From: Schistocerca nitens
Taxonomy: Eukaryota; Arthropoda; Insecta; Orthoptera; Acrididae
Assembly (NCBI RefSeq): GCF_023898315.1
Contig: NC_064619.1
Coordinates: 500,498,594-500,562,593, forward strand
Direction: 5' to 3'
Length of the DNA stretch: 64,000 nt
Below, in pieces: positions 42,991-54,640 of the stretch. Below the pieces are notes generated by a model. The model searched no databases, was not told where the DNA came from, and saw only the letters and a list, made by a program, of their open reading frames with translations. The first letter of the stretch is position 1; every line of letters begins with the position of its first letter. Made by a program: the position numbers and the translations under genes.

Positions 42991-43266
42991 ATATCTGTCG
43001 GCAGTACTAAACATTTCGCCTCCTAATGAAAACTGTTGTCTCATAATTTATTAGTTTTCAGTTTTGGATTTTCCCTTTGATTCAAGTTGCATGTATACTA
43101 CGTTAGTTATATTGAAGAAAAGACCTTATGGAATAGAGGGGGGTCTGTTTCGTGGGAATTTTCGAAAATAAATGTCCCCATCATTCAACAAATCCTGTAC
43201 CACATTGCTATAGCGGGTTATACAAGCTCCAGAACTATGTGTACCAAATATTTATTTTTAGACGCT
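42991..43266. other. unassigned AT-rich spacer
   Basis: Lies between the Tc1-like 3' end and the second inverted-repeat arm. Nothing recognised. Confidence 0.4.
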
Positions 43267-43499
43267 TGATCCTGTGGCTATATTCATATACAGTAGAAAC
43301 CAAAATAGCATATAAATAAAATTTCATTCATGGAAGGCCATTCCTTCACTAAGCTTGTTTTTCATTTGTCACTAGTGTATTACTTCACTGAATGTGATAG
43401 CAATTTGTTTCGAGGTACCTTCGCCAAAGAGTCTGACTGATAACATCTTTCACTCTCACTACTAACGTTTCTGAATTACCTGTGCGCCGTTTTGATATC
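43267..43499. repeat. inverted repeat arm 2
   Basis: Inverted copy of 42047-42280. It is not followed by an LTR or other gypsy sequence that I can recognise, so it is an isolated piece of the gypsy 3' region in reverse orientation. Confidence 0.88.
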
Positions 43500-43778
43500 T
43501 CTCTAATTGCCTCTAGCTAAATAACCACCTCCTTCGCGTTCCACTAGGGAGCATGCGCGTTCTCGGTCGCGCCCACTTAATCGAGGGCCAGACGAGCTCG
43601 CTCTGAGTCGTTCACCGACGATAATTGCAGGACGGCCATCCAACGACAAGTGCTGGCAGTTATGTGGAACATGGATGCTATAAGCAAACGCCGGAACCGA
43701 ATATAACTTCGAGCGAGTGTGTCTGCTGCTAATCTGTCTGTACTGTGCACGCAAGTTTTGTGCCAAGGCACCGGCAAT

Positions 43779-43797
43779 GGATCGATCGATCGATCGA
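43779..43797. repeat. (ATCG)n short microsatellite
   Basis: About four and a half ATCG units just before the tandem duplication, whose first bases (GATCGAG) continue it. It may have helped create the duplication. Confidence 0.85.
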
Positions 43798-44085
43798 GTG
43801 CCCCTTTTTGATTTCGGTCTGGGGATTTGCCACATTGAGAAGGCCGTGAGCTGTCGAAAACGCTGATCTATAGGCTCGCGCAGCATTAGCAGACCTGAGT
43901 TTTGTTTACATCTGGAGACAGTGTGGGGTCCCGTTTTAGTGTGTCAGGGATGGGGGCGCTGCTGCAGATATCGGCCGAGCAAGGTCGTAAAGACGCGGCA
44001 GGTACTGGAATAGGCAGTTGTCGTGCACTTGCAGTCACGTTGGACAGCCGTTTGAAATTTCACGGACCACGGCCGAGCATTAACT
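43792..44085. repeat. tandem duplication, unit 1 (294 bp)
   Basis: GATCGAGTGCCCCTTTTTGA ... GCCGAGCATTAAC. The next unit follows without a gap. The two agree at most positions (near nine in ten by eye), with changes spread evenly. Confidence 0.92.
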
Positions 44086-44381
44086 GATCGAGTGCCCCTT
44101 TTTGATTTCGGTCTGGGGATTTGCCACGCTGGGAAGGCCGTGAGCTGTCGAAAACGCTGATCTAGAGAGGCTCGCGCAGCATTAGCAGAGCTAAGTTTTG
44201 TTTACATCTGGAGACAGTGTGGGGTCCCGTTGCAGTGTGTCAGGCAGGGGGGCGTCGCTGCAGACATCGGCCGAGCAAGGTCGTAAAGAGGCAGCAGGTA
44301 CTGGAATAGGCGGTTGTCGTGCCCTTGCAGTCACGTTGTACAGCCGTTTGAAATTGAACAGACCGCTGCTGAGCATTAATT
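44086..44381. repeat. tandem duplication, unit 2
   Basis: Second copy, beginning GATCGAGTGCCCC and ending GCTGAGCATTAATT. Each unit contains a short open frame (MFTSGDSVGSR...), but changes between copies are not concentrated at silent sites, so I do not call a gene. Confidence 0.92.
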
Positions 44382-46913
44382 TGCCGATTATGTTACAGAC
44401 TGGACTTTATAGTGAGCATCTCAGCGTCTGGTCATTAAACAGATGTTGATATTTCGGTCGCCGACGCACTTGTGTTCTTTGGCTGGGCGCATTGAAGCCG
44501 GTGGATGTACCTGTTAAGTTACCACAAGCCTACTGAACTTTTATACAGTGTGATCCGAATTAATGTGTGGGCAAGTCGCGCATGTTGTAATCTTATCCAA
44601 TGAGCATGAGGAATTGTGTTTGCTAGTTATTATGATACACACAATAACGCTTAAAATAGTATTTTTGTTTTGTGGCGACCTTATTTCGAAAACGTGTTGG
44701 CTGATTTGTCAGTGGCAGTTCACAGACAATTCTTTTCATCGTGTGCATTCTGATTTGTATATTATACTGTTGAAATTTAATGTTCTGTCTGTTTCTGCTG
44801 TAGCCAGTTACAGTTTCTATATGATACTCCGTAACGGCGTGTGGGCCACGACACTGACTCTGACTTTTAGTCATAGGTTTTGGTTCGGGCCATGATCAAA
44901 AAAAGGTAGCAGGTTAAAGAGTTGGGAAATTTCTGTACTTGAACCAAAGTCTTAGGCGTTAGACGATCTGGAGTTAAACTGTTCCTTTCGATGTTACAAA
45001 AGAGTACCGTTGTATTCAGAATATTTCGGTAATTTCTGTGTCGCGTGTTTCAGTTATGATCAAGTTGTTTTAAATATACTAACGTGGCGCAACTCAGAGA
45101 GGGTGTAAAAATTAGTTCCATGACGTGCCATCTATGAGAAAACGGGTATGTACGTCCACTATTTTAATCTCTGTATCAGCAAACTGTTTCGTTGTGTCCT
45201 GGGCGCAAAATTAATTGCTGTTGAGACTTGGTGATTTTTCGTGTGCCCATTTGCTATGTTTTGATGGATCTTTCCGTCGGTTAAGCCCTTGTCGGTGTTA
45301 AATAATAAAATGAGCCGTTAACTCGCCAATTAGAACTGAGTGGCTTGTCATGATTTTCGATACTGAATTGTAATTTTGAATGGTCTCTTGGACCGAGCGT
45401 TGTAAAGTTTAAACAATTTCACATTCTTTGAATAATTGCCTTAGCGAAGTTACTTGAAAAACGTAATTAGTATAAACATTATGAGCTCTTAGGCCTGAAT
45501 CAGCTGCTGTTGTCAAAACTTACTTGTATATAGTGTCTCCCAATTGTTCAGTAAGATATTTTGATTTGTTTTTTCTCAACTAGTATCTTTTGCTATTGAT
45601 TACTATGTTACAGATTTCTTGACTACAAGCCTGATGTAAATTTTGGAGCAACCGTCAAGTGGGTATTTCTGAACGCTTTAAAATTTTCTAAGCTTGGTTT
45701 AGTTTCACTTAATGGTTTTTTATTTATTTGACAAATTATTTCATTCTATTTCAACTTAACTGAATGCTTCACTTGGTGTAAAGTTTAAAGCAGCCGCTGT
45801 TGCTGATCTCGAAAGTTTGAGTAACTTTCCTTGATGACCTCAAAGTAATAAGTACAGTTAAATTTTGTTAAGTTTGAATCGCTGCGACTAGTGTGTCATG
45901 CACAATTGTTCAATCGTTGACCTCTGTAATTTTTCAAGATATCGAGTTTGTTTGATTCATTCGTATTGTGTACTACATTGTTTCATTTGGGCACCAACAC
46001 CTTATCGCTCCAACATAGCTCCCTACGGCCTGACTGTCAATCTACATACCTGGAAAACACGTCCGCTCCGATTTGGTGGGAGACGGCCTTTGTATCGCGC
46101 CTGCTCCTTGGTATCTACAGAAATCACGAACAAAGAGGAATGGCTGAGCACCTTAATGTGCAACTGTATAAAATGGTATCCAGAGCTATCCAATATGCCG
46201 TAGGAGTGTTTATACTGTGTGTTTTAGGCCTGAGCTTATCCCGGTTTACCGGTTCTCTACACATGTTTTATCGTTACCCATTTGTTTTCCAGTGTTTTTA
46301 TCATAACGCCTCGTTGCCTATTTTTATCTGACAAACGTTGATTTATGTTGGATGTATTGTAGCGAAATGTTTACCTCTGTTTTAGGTCATAACTTACTGT
46401 GCTTTATGTAATCTACGTTGAAACAGAACTATGGAAGTGGGGTGAAACTCAACGATTTGATGTCATGTTAAACTGTTCAATTTCTAATTCTAAAAATTGT
46501 ATTGTTCCTTTGGCGGCATTCATTTGAGATTTTCCGGTTTTACAAGTAAAATAAATAAATAACGATTTTGAGTATCCTTTTAAAAATAAAATTGTCTTTT
46601 CTGGTTCAAAAGTAACGATTTTGTGACCTGGCGCCTTGCCACTGTCATTCCTCGCTTGCTGTACTATTTCACTGAACACTGAATATCCATCGTGCATGTG
46701 CTATCTTACAGACAGAGAGTAAAAGCCCAGGCTATGGACGACAGTGATTATCTTTTGTTTTTTTAATTTTTGTGTGGAATGACGTACAACATTACCCCAG
46801 AAATAAGTTAAAAATGGTTCCAATATTCTGGTTCCGACCAAAGTATTCGCGATATTTCCCTTGGTTGTAAGGCAAATGCCGAAACTGGTAATCACCTCCC
46901 ACTTATTCCCAAC
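44382..46913. other. unassigned sequence
   Basis: No domain or repeat end recognised. A forward frame at 45948-46331 (127 codons) includes a hydrophobic stretch AVGVFILCVLGLSL but has no family resemblance, and another long frame overlaps it, so it is not called. The rest is AT-rich. Confidence 0.45.
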
Positions 46914-47116
46914 AGCCGGCCGGATTGGCCGTGCGGTTCTAGACGCTTCAGTCTGGAACCGCGCGACCGCTACGATCGCAGGTTCGAATCCTGCCTCGGG
47001 CATGGATGTGTGTGATGTCCTTAGGTTAGTTAGGTTTAATTAGTTCTAAGTTCTAGGCGACTGATGACCTCGGAAGTTAAGTCGCATAGTGCTCAGAGCC
47101 ATTTACACCATTTTTT
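46914..47116 (+). mobile_element. tRNA-headed SINE (family 1)
   Basis: Forward full-length copy (GCCGGCCGGATTGGCCGTGC, GGTTCGAATCC, tail with T run). TTCCCAAC is repeated at 46906-46913 and 47117-47124. Confidence 0.92.
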
Positions 47117-47124
47117 TTCCCAAC

Positions 47125-50100
47125 TGGGAATGTCTGACCCATTATGAACTCCCAGGCGACTATCTGAGAATAATCATGAGCCTATAAAGAGCCCGCGATC
47201 TCAGATAGCCCGCCTTACTGAATAGACACAGAAATAGAAATACAGATATAATTAATAAAAAGATGTGAATGACATCTATCAGCAGCCGGAAAATTTTAGT
47301 AACGTTGGATATTCTTTACAAGGAAACGCAATGCAGTGTCAAGCTGACAGGATACTACCATAGCGTGATATAATTTTTTGTTTTTACTCTTAGTTTTTTC
47401 CCACAGAACTGCAATAGTTTTGTTTTGTGTGTACTGGTATATACGTTCTATATCTGTCATCTATGGAATTATTTGTTTTTAATTTGTACTGTTGTGTGAT
47501 TACACATTTAGTAACATTTGTCTTTTCAACAAATTTATATGTGCATAGAGTCGAATATTCGTGAGAAAGTTTAAAAGATTTTAATTTATGTAATATTTCA
47601 GCAGGGCGGTATGTGAAGTGCTAAGAAAGCAATCTGGACAGAGGCAAGGTAAATCATTATGGTCGTCACTTAAAATTGCATGGAACATAACAGCAGAAGA
47701 GGAAGTGCAACTATTTAGATGTAAAACACAGATATTTGTGTTCATGCGTTATTCCTAGTATACAAATTTTCTGGAATTGTTACTTAAAGTACTAAGAACA
47801 TACTGTGAGATCAAAGCAACCTTTTTAATTGGACACTTTTCCGCAGTGCAACGAACTATGGTTTCAGTTTCTACTCTGGTTACGAATTTATAAGTTTCTG
47901 CTGAACTGACATATTGAGTGCCAAATATAGTATGAAGACATATAAAATAAGTATTCATCTACGGTGCTGTGAACTAATGATAAACGGGGAGCTTGTGAGT
48001 CTGGTATTGAGGGTTGCATACACTAGAAATCAAGGCGTCACTCGTATGTCAGTGCTATAGCTGCTTGCTTGCTTCCTTCCTACTGCAGTTCTGCGAGCAT
48101 GACGCGTCTGAGAAGGATGGCATACGGTCGCTTCCTACTGGTAGATGGTTCTCTCTGGAGTGTGCTGCAGTGAGGCTAGACGTGACAGTGCGGAAGTTGA
48201 ATGCACGACTATGCTGTTGTAAGGTGGCACTATGAGGCAGCTTCCAACGACGTTTTGTTTCGAGAGACTGTGGAGGGTGTAAAAAGAAAACCTAGTTATG
48301 CACTGTATACAATTGCAAATGCGCTCCATTAAAGGATGTTGAGTGGGAAAAGTAAGTTCCTACAGTCCACGCTTCAGACAATAAACATAAATTTCGCCCA
48401 ACGCAAACGAAAAAGTTGTATTCTTTCTTATTCCGGCTGCACCACGAGAAAACATACGTGCTCCATGAGACGAGCAGTGGGCATAGAACAGTATTGCTGT
48501 TACGTCACTACAACCAAAAAGTGAGATGCTTGTGTATTCTCCTGGTCAAGACAACCAGCGTTTGTGGACCAATAGCTAGTTGCGTAGCTTGTCATTCATT
48601 TCTGCAACTTTCTCGAAGACTGCTGTAAATTCATTTGAATAATTTATCAGAATTTGGGGAGTGCACGTGATCCTCGTGTCCCGTTTTCTTGCTCTACTGT
48701 CACAGAACCGGTAGTGTCTCTAAATTATGTGCATATACACATAATTGTTATAGACTATATATATGTCAGTCATTTTATTCGTACAGAATAACCATTGCAC
48801 CCAACTGATACTTACGTGTCTAGTTGTCGGATATACTTGCGAACTCATGTACTCGCTCTCCTTTCAACGCTGGTACACACCAATTGTACCCGACAACAGA
48901 TGCAAGAGACGAGTTATTCAAAATTTCGAAAACTTAAATGTTTTAGCTAAAAAAGTTCTAAGGGATATCTACTTTATTGTAGTGTTCATCCCAAGTTCGT
49001 CAGAAACTACGTTATCGAGTCGCAAGGCGATTTGTGAGAAAGTGTCTCCGAAAATCACTCACAGCGAGAAATAAGTAGTCGATATTGCGGCCAGTCTGGC
49101 AGCATATACTTTCAACGCCGACCTGACAAGCGTTATGGAGAGTATGAGCGTGTTCGAACTTGAAGTCGGACCAGCTTGTTAAAACTCCTGCACAAAAGCG
49201 GACGAAAAGCACATCGAGAGAGCAGAACAGCGGATTACAGAAGCTGCCGAAGCCACAATGCCTACGAAGAAGATGGAGGAGGACCTCCTTTTGGATCCGG
49301 AAGGATTGCTGTATGGTTCAGGGATCGCTCACTAGATGGACCGCATGTTAAACTTAGCTGCAAAAAATACAACTCAAAACTTTAAACGAGTTTTTCTCGA
49401 AATTGTATTTTTCAAATTGGCGGTAAACGTAACTTGAGAAGGGTGCATGTGATTTTGATGAGAATTTGATTCCGGCATTCTAAATTGATATTTCCGGTGC
49501 ACCATTTTGTTAGAATTTAATATTTTTCAATTAACCTATGTATTCTATTAGAAAAATATCGAAAATTACTTAGAAAAAATTATTTTCTTACAGGTCTGAC
49601 TAATGTTCCAGTTGCAGGGGGTCCTTTCACCTAGTGCAGTGATAACAGAGAGCGGCTGATGTGAACACAAAAACGATTTCTTAAACACAAAAGCGCGAGG
49701 AATAAAACCATAGCATTAGATTTAGCGTTACTTCTTATCTTACTTGAGAAGAAATGAAGAAAACACCCATTTTTCATGTGTTCAAGGATGGTTACACCTT
49801 TACATGGGCTAGCGGTGGAGACCGGCGAGCCGGCTCTCTGAGCTTACGGCGACAGAGAGTTCGGAGATGCCGTCATGGAATCCGAGTTTATGGAAGTCAT
49901 TTCTCATCGCCGCTGTGAACTGTAACTGACGCTGTCGCATCTGTTTCGTACACTGTTTGTTCACTACTTACAGTTGAATAAATACGCAGGATGCCACAAG
50001 GAGTGAGTGAATTACAAGACTTTTGTAATGAATTATTTCCTACGGTGCAACGAACTGTGAGCCGTATGCTTACACTTCGTACTATCCGTTATTATTATGC

Positions 50101-51231
50101 CGGAAATTTCTTTTATTACTTCATGTCAGTCATAACTATAATACTTGTAAACGAAGATAGTAAATCGCTGGTGTGAATCCGTCTCCCTGCTCTTGCTTTA
50201 CTAACAGTACATGTTGTCACGAATTTTTTTCTTTTTTTTTCTTCTTTTGGACGTGCTGACGAGCAGTACGTAATTTTGACTGCTCTCATAACTACACAGA
50301 TTATTTAGTATTATTGGTTGGATTGCTGACTCGAGAATTCTGCATTATACACACAACACGACCACGTATAATTACTAATAAATGAGGTAAAATTTAAACA
50401 GTTTTCGCTTATGTATAATACATTATATAAACCCAATGTCGTTCCCGCATTTTCTGTTTTATGGAAAAATCCTGTTGTGGTGTCTCATATTACTGATGTC
50501 CTTTGCTACTGTGAGAAAGGTATGATAAGATTATCCTCGCATGTCAGCAAGATTAAGGCACAGATCGGACCTGCAGTCAAAGCTTTTATTGATAAAATAA
50601 TAAATATTAATAACCAATACTAACATAGGACGCCACAAAGTGTTTTGCATTTTGGTTTCTATTAAAAGTTGAATTAATATGCACAAGTTCACATACAGTC
50701 TATGAACCAAAAGACGTTTTCAGGGGAATACTCTCGTTCTTTACGTAATTCGTTTTGACATAATTTAATAAATATATGATTATTTTGTCACAGTTATAAG
50801 ACCTCACATTTTTATGTCTTCATTCACATACTGTTTGTTCCATGACCGTAAATACCACTTCCGTTAACTTCGAACACTTTTCAGTCGTCGAAACTACTTC
50901 TGTAGTTAAAGACTTTTCGTAATGACAGTTAAATGCGATAAATATAGCGGCGTACCTCTTACGTCGTTTACTTTCTGGAAATTAGGTTTTTGCTATCTTT
51001 GTCTTCCCTCACATTTAAGAATAAATTTTCCATTGCTTAAAGGTGTTACTCTTCTATTTGTGTGTATATTCGTAAATGTCAATGTTTTATATTTTCACGA
51101 AATATTACTAGAATATTTGCGATGTACTGAATCAGACGTCGGGAGCGTTACTTTCAGTCTGTCAGAAGCTTGTTGCCTTTATTCTATTACTAGTGAATCA
51201 GTTTTCTTCGTCATTACGTTGGTTATTAATT
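47125..51231. other. long unassigned stretch
   Basis: About 4 kb without a recognisable element, domain or RNA gene. Short frames (for example 48763-49074, 50411-50623, 50922-51266, all forward) show no motif. The region is AT-rich overall, with small GC-richer islands near 48.1 and 49.2 kb. Any unannotated host exon in the window could hide in a region like this, but nothing visible supports one. Confidence 0.45.
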
Positions 51232-51233
51232 TA

Positions 51234-52085
51234 CACTCATGTTCAGAAAAAAACGGAACACCTTGAACGACTAGGGATATGATGTTGCTATTCACAGGAC
51301 ATGTACATTAATAATTTCTGCAGAAATTATCAGCATTTCAGTCACCTCGGTCCAGCATGTGTCCTGTTATCTAGTACAGACAGGATGCGCCATGGGCCCT
51401 GATAACTTCTTCCATGCATGATGGCATCGACGCGAATGTCGTCCTATGGTATACCCACCCAGTCTGCATTCATCCGGTTCCACAGTTCATCTATGCTGGT
51501 TGGCGTTGGGTCACAGCGCCGCATCGTATCCCAAACATTTTCAACTGGCAAGTCTGGTGAACTGGCGGGCCAGGGCAAAAGGCTGATATTATGTGACACC
51601 AAGAAAGTGTGAGTTTGTGCAGCAACATGTGACTGTGCATTGTCTTGCTGGAAAATCGTTGCAGGGGTGTTGTGCAGAAGAGGTTTGGCCACGGACGCAG
51701 GATGTCATACACGTAATTCACACTGGTCACAGCGCCCTGGATACGCACCAACTGTGTTTTGTAGTTGTAAGTAATAGCACACCACACCATAAGCCCTTGA
51801 GTTGGCGCTGTATGTCTTCTGCGAATGCAGTCACTATGATTCTGCTCTCCCAGTCGGTAGTGAATCAAAATACGGAACTTGATTCGTTAGAAAACACTAC
51901 CGATGCCATTTCTGTCCCCAGTGACGTCGTTCCTTACACCACTGCCGTCTAGCATGTTTACACACACTCGTCAAAGATAGGCAGAGACTGAACGATGCGC
52001 ACATAACCTATGCCGTTATCAACGGCGACGGACTGTCACCGCTGATAGTGCACGATGCATACCACGTCCGCGACAGTATCCACTG
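51234..52085 (-). mobile_element. Tc1-like element F, truncated
   Basis: The left end CACTCATGTTCAGAAAAAAA after TA (51232-51233) is a terminal repeat, but its inverted partner is not present downstream. The reverse-strand transposase remnant covers the C-terminal and middle parts. The right boundary is uncertain; similarity fades near 52085, where a CpG-rich block starts. Confidence 0.78.
51444..51960 (-). pseudogene. Tc1-like transposase, broken
   Basis: One frame (51491-51868) reads RRHTAPTQGLMVWCAITYNY then KTQLVRIQGAVTSVNYVYDI, the middle of a Tc1 transposase. A second frame (51444-51692) reads IFQQDNAQSHVAAQTHTF, LLPWPASSPDLPVENVWDTM and NRMNADWVGIP, with catalytic Asp in QQDN and Glu in VENVW. 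One residue appears to be missing in SPDL-PVENVW, where relatives have SPDLSPIENVW. The frame change lies near 51690. The DNA-binding part is not identifiable. Confidence 0.83.
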
Positions 52086-53005
52086 TCTGGTACCGCGCGC
52101 CGCGGAATTTGAATCCGTGCCAGACGTCATGGACGTCGAAGACCCATAGAGCTCTCTGCAACATCGCGCCGTAAGGTGTGGAGGCGCGCGCCTCCTGGCC
52201 CGCTTTTAGTGAGAGGGCGCCACAGTGGAACACGTGGATCCAGCGGCCAATAGCGGCGCCCCCGATAGCGTACCTAAGCGCCTGCCTCTCGCTCAGCCAG
52301 TTGAACATTCGCGCGCCGGAGACCATCGCCATCGGTTTTGTTGTGTGCCGTCGTGTTTGTGCTTCAGTGTTTTCGCCGCCCACACTGTATTGTTCCCGGG
52401 TGTCATCTCAACCATCAGTGTTCGTGTACAGTGCTGACAATTTTTTATTTTTCTACGCATGTGAATGGCTTCGGGTGTTTTAATTACTGTGTCTACTGAT
52501 TTTTTTTCCACCGTTACGTTCTGTTATTCTGTGTCTTCATTGTATCTCTTTGTACTGCCTGTGGCTGAAGAGCGGCGTAATGTTGCCGCTACCAGCCCAC
52601 CTTTCGTATAAGGTGTAAAATGACAATAAAGAGAAAATAAAAGGCTCAGCGCCAGCCAGTCTAATCTCGCGTACGTCTGTTGACACATCGCCTCGCGTTA
52701 GACAGCTTACTTTCTTGTTCTGTGTACGAGTGGACGTATTTATTAGGTTTCCTTGTGACTCCGTTGTTCAATCTTGTTGTTGTTCGTTCTGTCCTTCGTT
52801 GGTCGTGTCCTTCCTCTCCCGTTGTGTTGTTGTTCGCGGGCCTCTCCGCGGGTCCCGACGCGCTTTCCGTCATTTCTACCCCGCGACCGTCCTGGCCGCA
52901 GTTACAACACACTGTTCCACTGTTGCACCAGAGCCGGCGAAGAGCCAGATCTCTCCTGCAAAGCCATTCTGATGAGGTGCAGTATTCGTCTTTCAAGGCG
53001 TTCTG
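52086..53005. other. CpG-rich unassigned block, possible element leader
   Basis: From 52086 to about 52360 the sequence is dense in CpG (for example GCGCGCGCCTCCTGGCCCGC, GGCGGCGAAAACACTGAAGC on the reverse strand). It then becomes T-rich and reaches AATGACAATAAAGAGAAAAT near 52621, an AATAAA-type signal, before another GC-rich part at 52660-52970. I suspect a transposable-element LTR or leader but cannot name it. No protein domain was recognised. Confidence 0.4.
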
Positions 53006-53939
53006 TTTTTTTTTTTTTTTTTTCCTTAACATGAGTGCATTTTATCTGAAAGGTCACTTGTGTAATCACGATCATTTTCTGGTCGAAATTTCTTTAGTTA
53101 GATGCCCGTTTTATCACAGACCCAACGAGCATAGAATTCGGGAGTTCTTCGAATGAAGTTCTGGCCGTCTGTCAGCCGCACTTGGCCGCACCAAGGGTCG
53201 TTGGTGGATAGCTGTTCTGTTCCACTATTCTGAGTGACCATCTCTTCGTCTGAGATGAGGGGGCGGCCGCTTTGGCCTGTGAGACAGCCCGGCGTGGCAC
53301 AGGCGGCGGTGATTGCGCCTGTCACCAGAGGTGAGTTCATTAAGCGGCCCGCATTGCTCGCGAGCCTTTGCCACCGGCCACGCCGCAGCCATCCTTGACC
53401 CGGCTATTCAGCGAGTGACGTGCGTTCTGCTTCGCACGCAATCAGAGACTGATTCCAACTGCCCCACGGTGTTTGCTCTAATAAGGGCTAAAATCTACGA
53501 CCGAGTCTGAAGGCCATGTTGACAGACATTCCTTTACCTTAAGAGGTGTAGTTTGAATCATACAGTACCGGGAAGCAGAAGATTCAACTGTTAGTAACTA
53601 TTCTGTTGAGTAACACTGGAATAAAAGCAAAAATAAGGAAAAATCTCGCTTACTGATGAATTATTCAAACATTTTTGGAGGAATATTGGTAATCCCAAAT
53701 GGTTTACAGTGCCTTTTTTTTAAATAGGTGAAAATTTTAAAACCGCAGTGACTCAGAATTGCATGGCGCAATGGTTAAGTTAAAAAGAGGATATTAACAG
53801 AATGTATACGAAGATAAATTTTAATAGTCCTGAACGATTAGTTTCGCTTCGGGAAGTGGAAAGGTTCCAGAAAAGTCAGTCATTCATTGCTCTTGTTAAC
53901 GAGAAGAAGAATAAAGAAAAATAAAGACATCGCAAAAAC
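53006..53939. other. unassigned sequence with T tract and GC-rich middle
   Basis: A run of about 20 T lies at 53007-53026. 53150-53500 is GC-rich with CpGs. No domain was recognised on either strand. Confidence 0.4.
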
Positions 53940-54335
53940 CCCGCTAGGTTAGCTGGACGTGTTAAAGCACCCGCTTCTGGAGCTCGGGGTTGCTCGCCGG
54001 CCCCGGAACAAATCCGCCCTGTGGATAAAAGGCTGGTGTGTTGGCAAGCCTGGATGTGGTTCTTAGGCGGTTTCCACATCCGACTTGCTGAATACTGGGC
54101 TGGTATCCACGTCCCGTCTCAGTTACACGATTCTAAAGATATTCAGGAAACGTTCTTAGAGATGCACCTGAGAGCACTAGACGCAAGCGACACGAGAGAC
54201 ATAAAATTCCGTCCCAGGGAGAAGCTTCTGCGTCAGGAAGGGCATCCGTCCGCCCCTACCACCAACATTTCCAAATCCAGATTAACGCGCCGACCCTGTG
54301 GAGACACGGAATAAAGACTGGGAAGAAGAAGAAGG
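53940..54335 (+). mobile_element. SINE (family 4), full-length but diverged
   Basis: A tRNA-like head (GGTTAGCTGGACGTGTTAAA, then GCACCCGCTTCTGGAGCTCG) is followed by the body GGAACAAATCCGCC, GGCGGTTTCCACATCCGACT, GAATACTGGGCTGGTATCCA and CAGGAAGGGCATCCGTCCGC, ending AAGAAGAAGAAGG. I recall this order of motifs from a long SINE in locusts. No target duplication was readable. Confidence 0.7.
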
Positions 54336-54589
54336 GGCATAGTAAACCTGCGGAAACTCACTAAAAATCTAGCTAAGAGGTTCGAAATTCTTAGGTGTTT
54401 TGTAACCTACAAAAGAAAGAGCATAATTATAAAAGCTTAAAGCCTTGTCAGCAAGTGTGAAAAGAAAATTTTTACGTTATCGAATCTATTGTTCAATTTA
54501 TATGTCGATATAATAAGTAGGAAAAATCAAGAAAGAAGGAAAAGTATGTTAAAAAATTAAATCTCTCCAGCTGTATTAAGGTGTTGGTT

Positions 54590-54640
54590 CTATTGGCGAC
54601 TAGTTTCGATGTTGTTACAGCATCATCTTCAGGCCCATAC
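54590..54640 (-). ncRNA. hammerhead-like ribozyme motif (best core match)
   Basis: On the reverse strand: GGC, CTGAAGA (54626-54632), a stem of GATG...CATC with complementary inner bases (54608-54625), GAAAC (54603-54607), TA, GTC (54598-54600), then GCC. This fits a hammerhead: CUGANGA, stem II, GAA, a two-pair stem III (AC/GU around a UA loop), cleavage after GUC, and a three-pair stem I (GGC/GCC). All invariant core bases are present. Stem III is very short, as reported for Penelope-associated hammerheads. Activity is inferred, not shown. Confidence 0.5.

Noticed and set aside
45948..46331. Forward frame of 127 codons with a hydrophobic segment
   Set aside because: A second long frame overlaps it on the same strand, no family is recognisable and composition is ordinary; chance is more likely.
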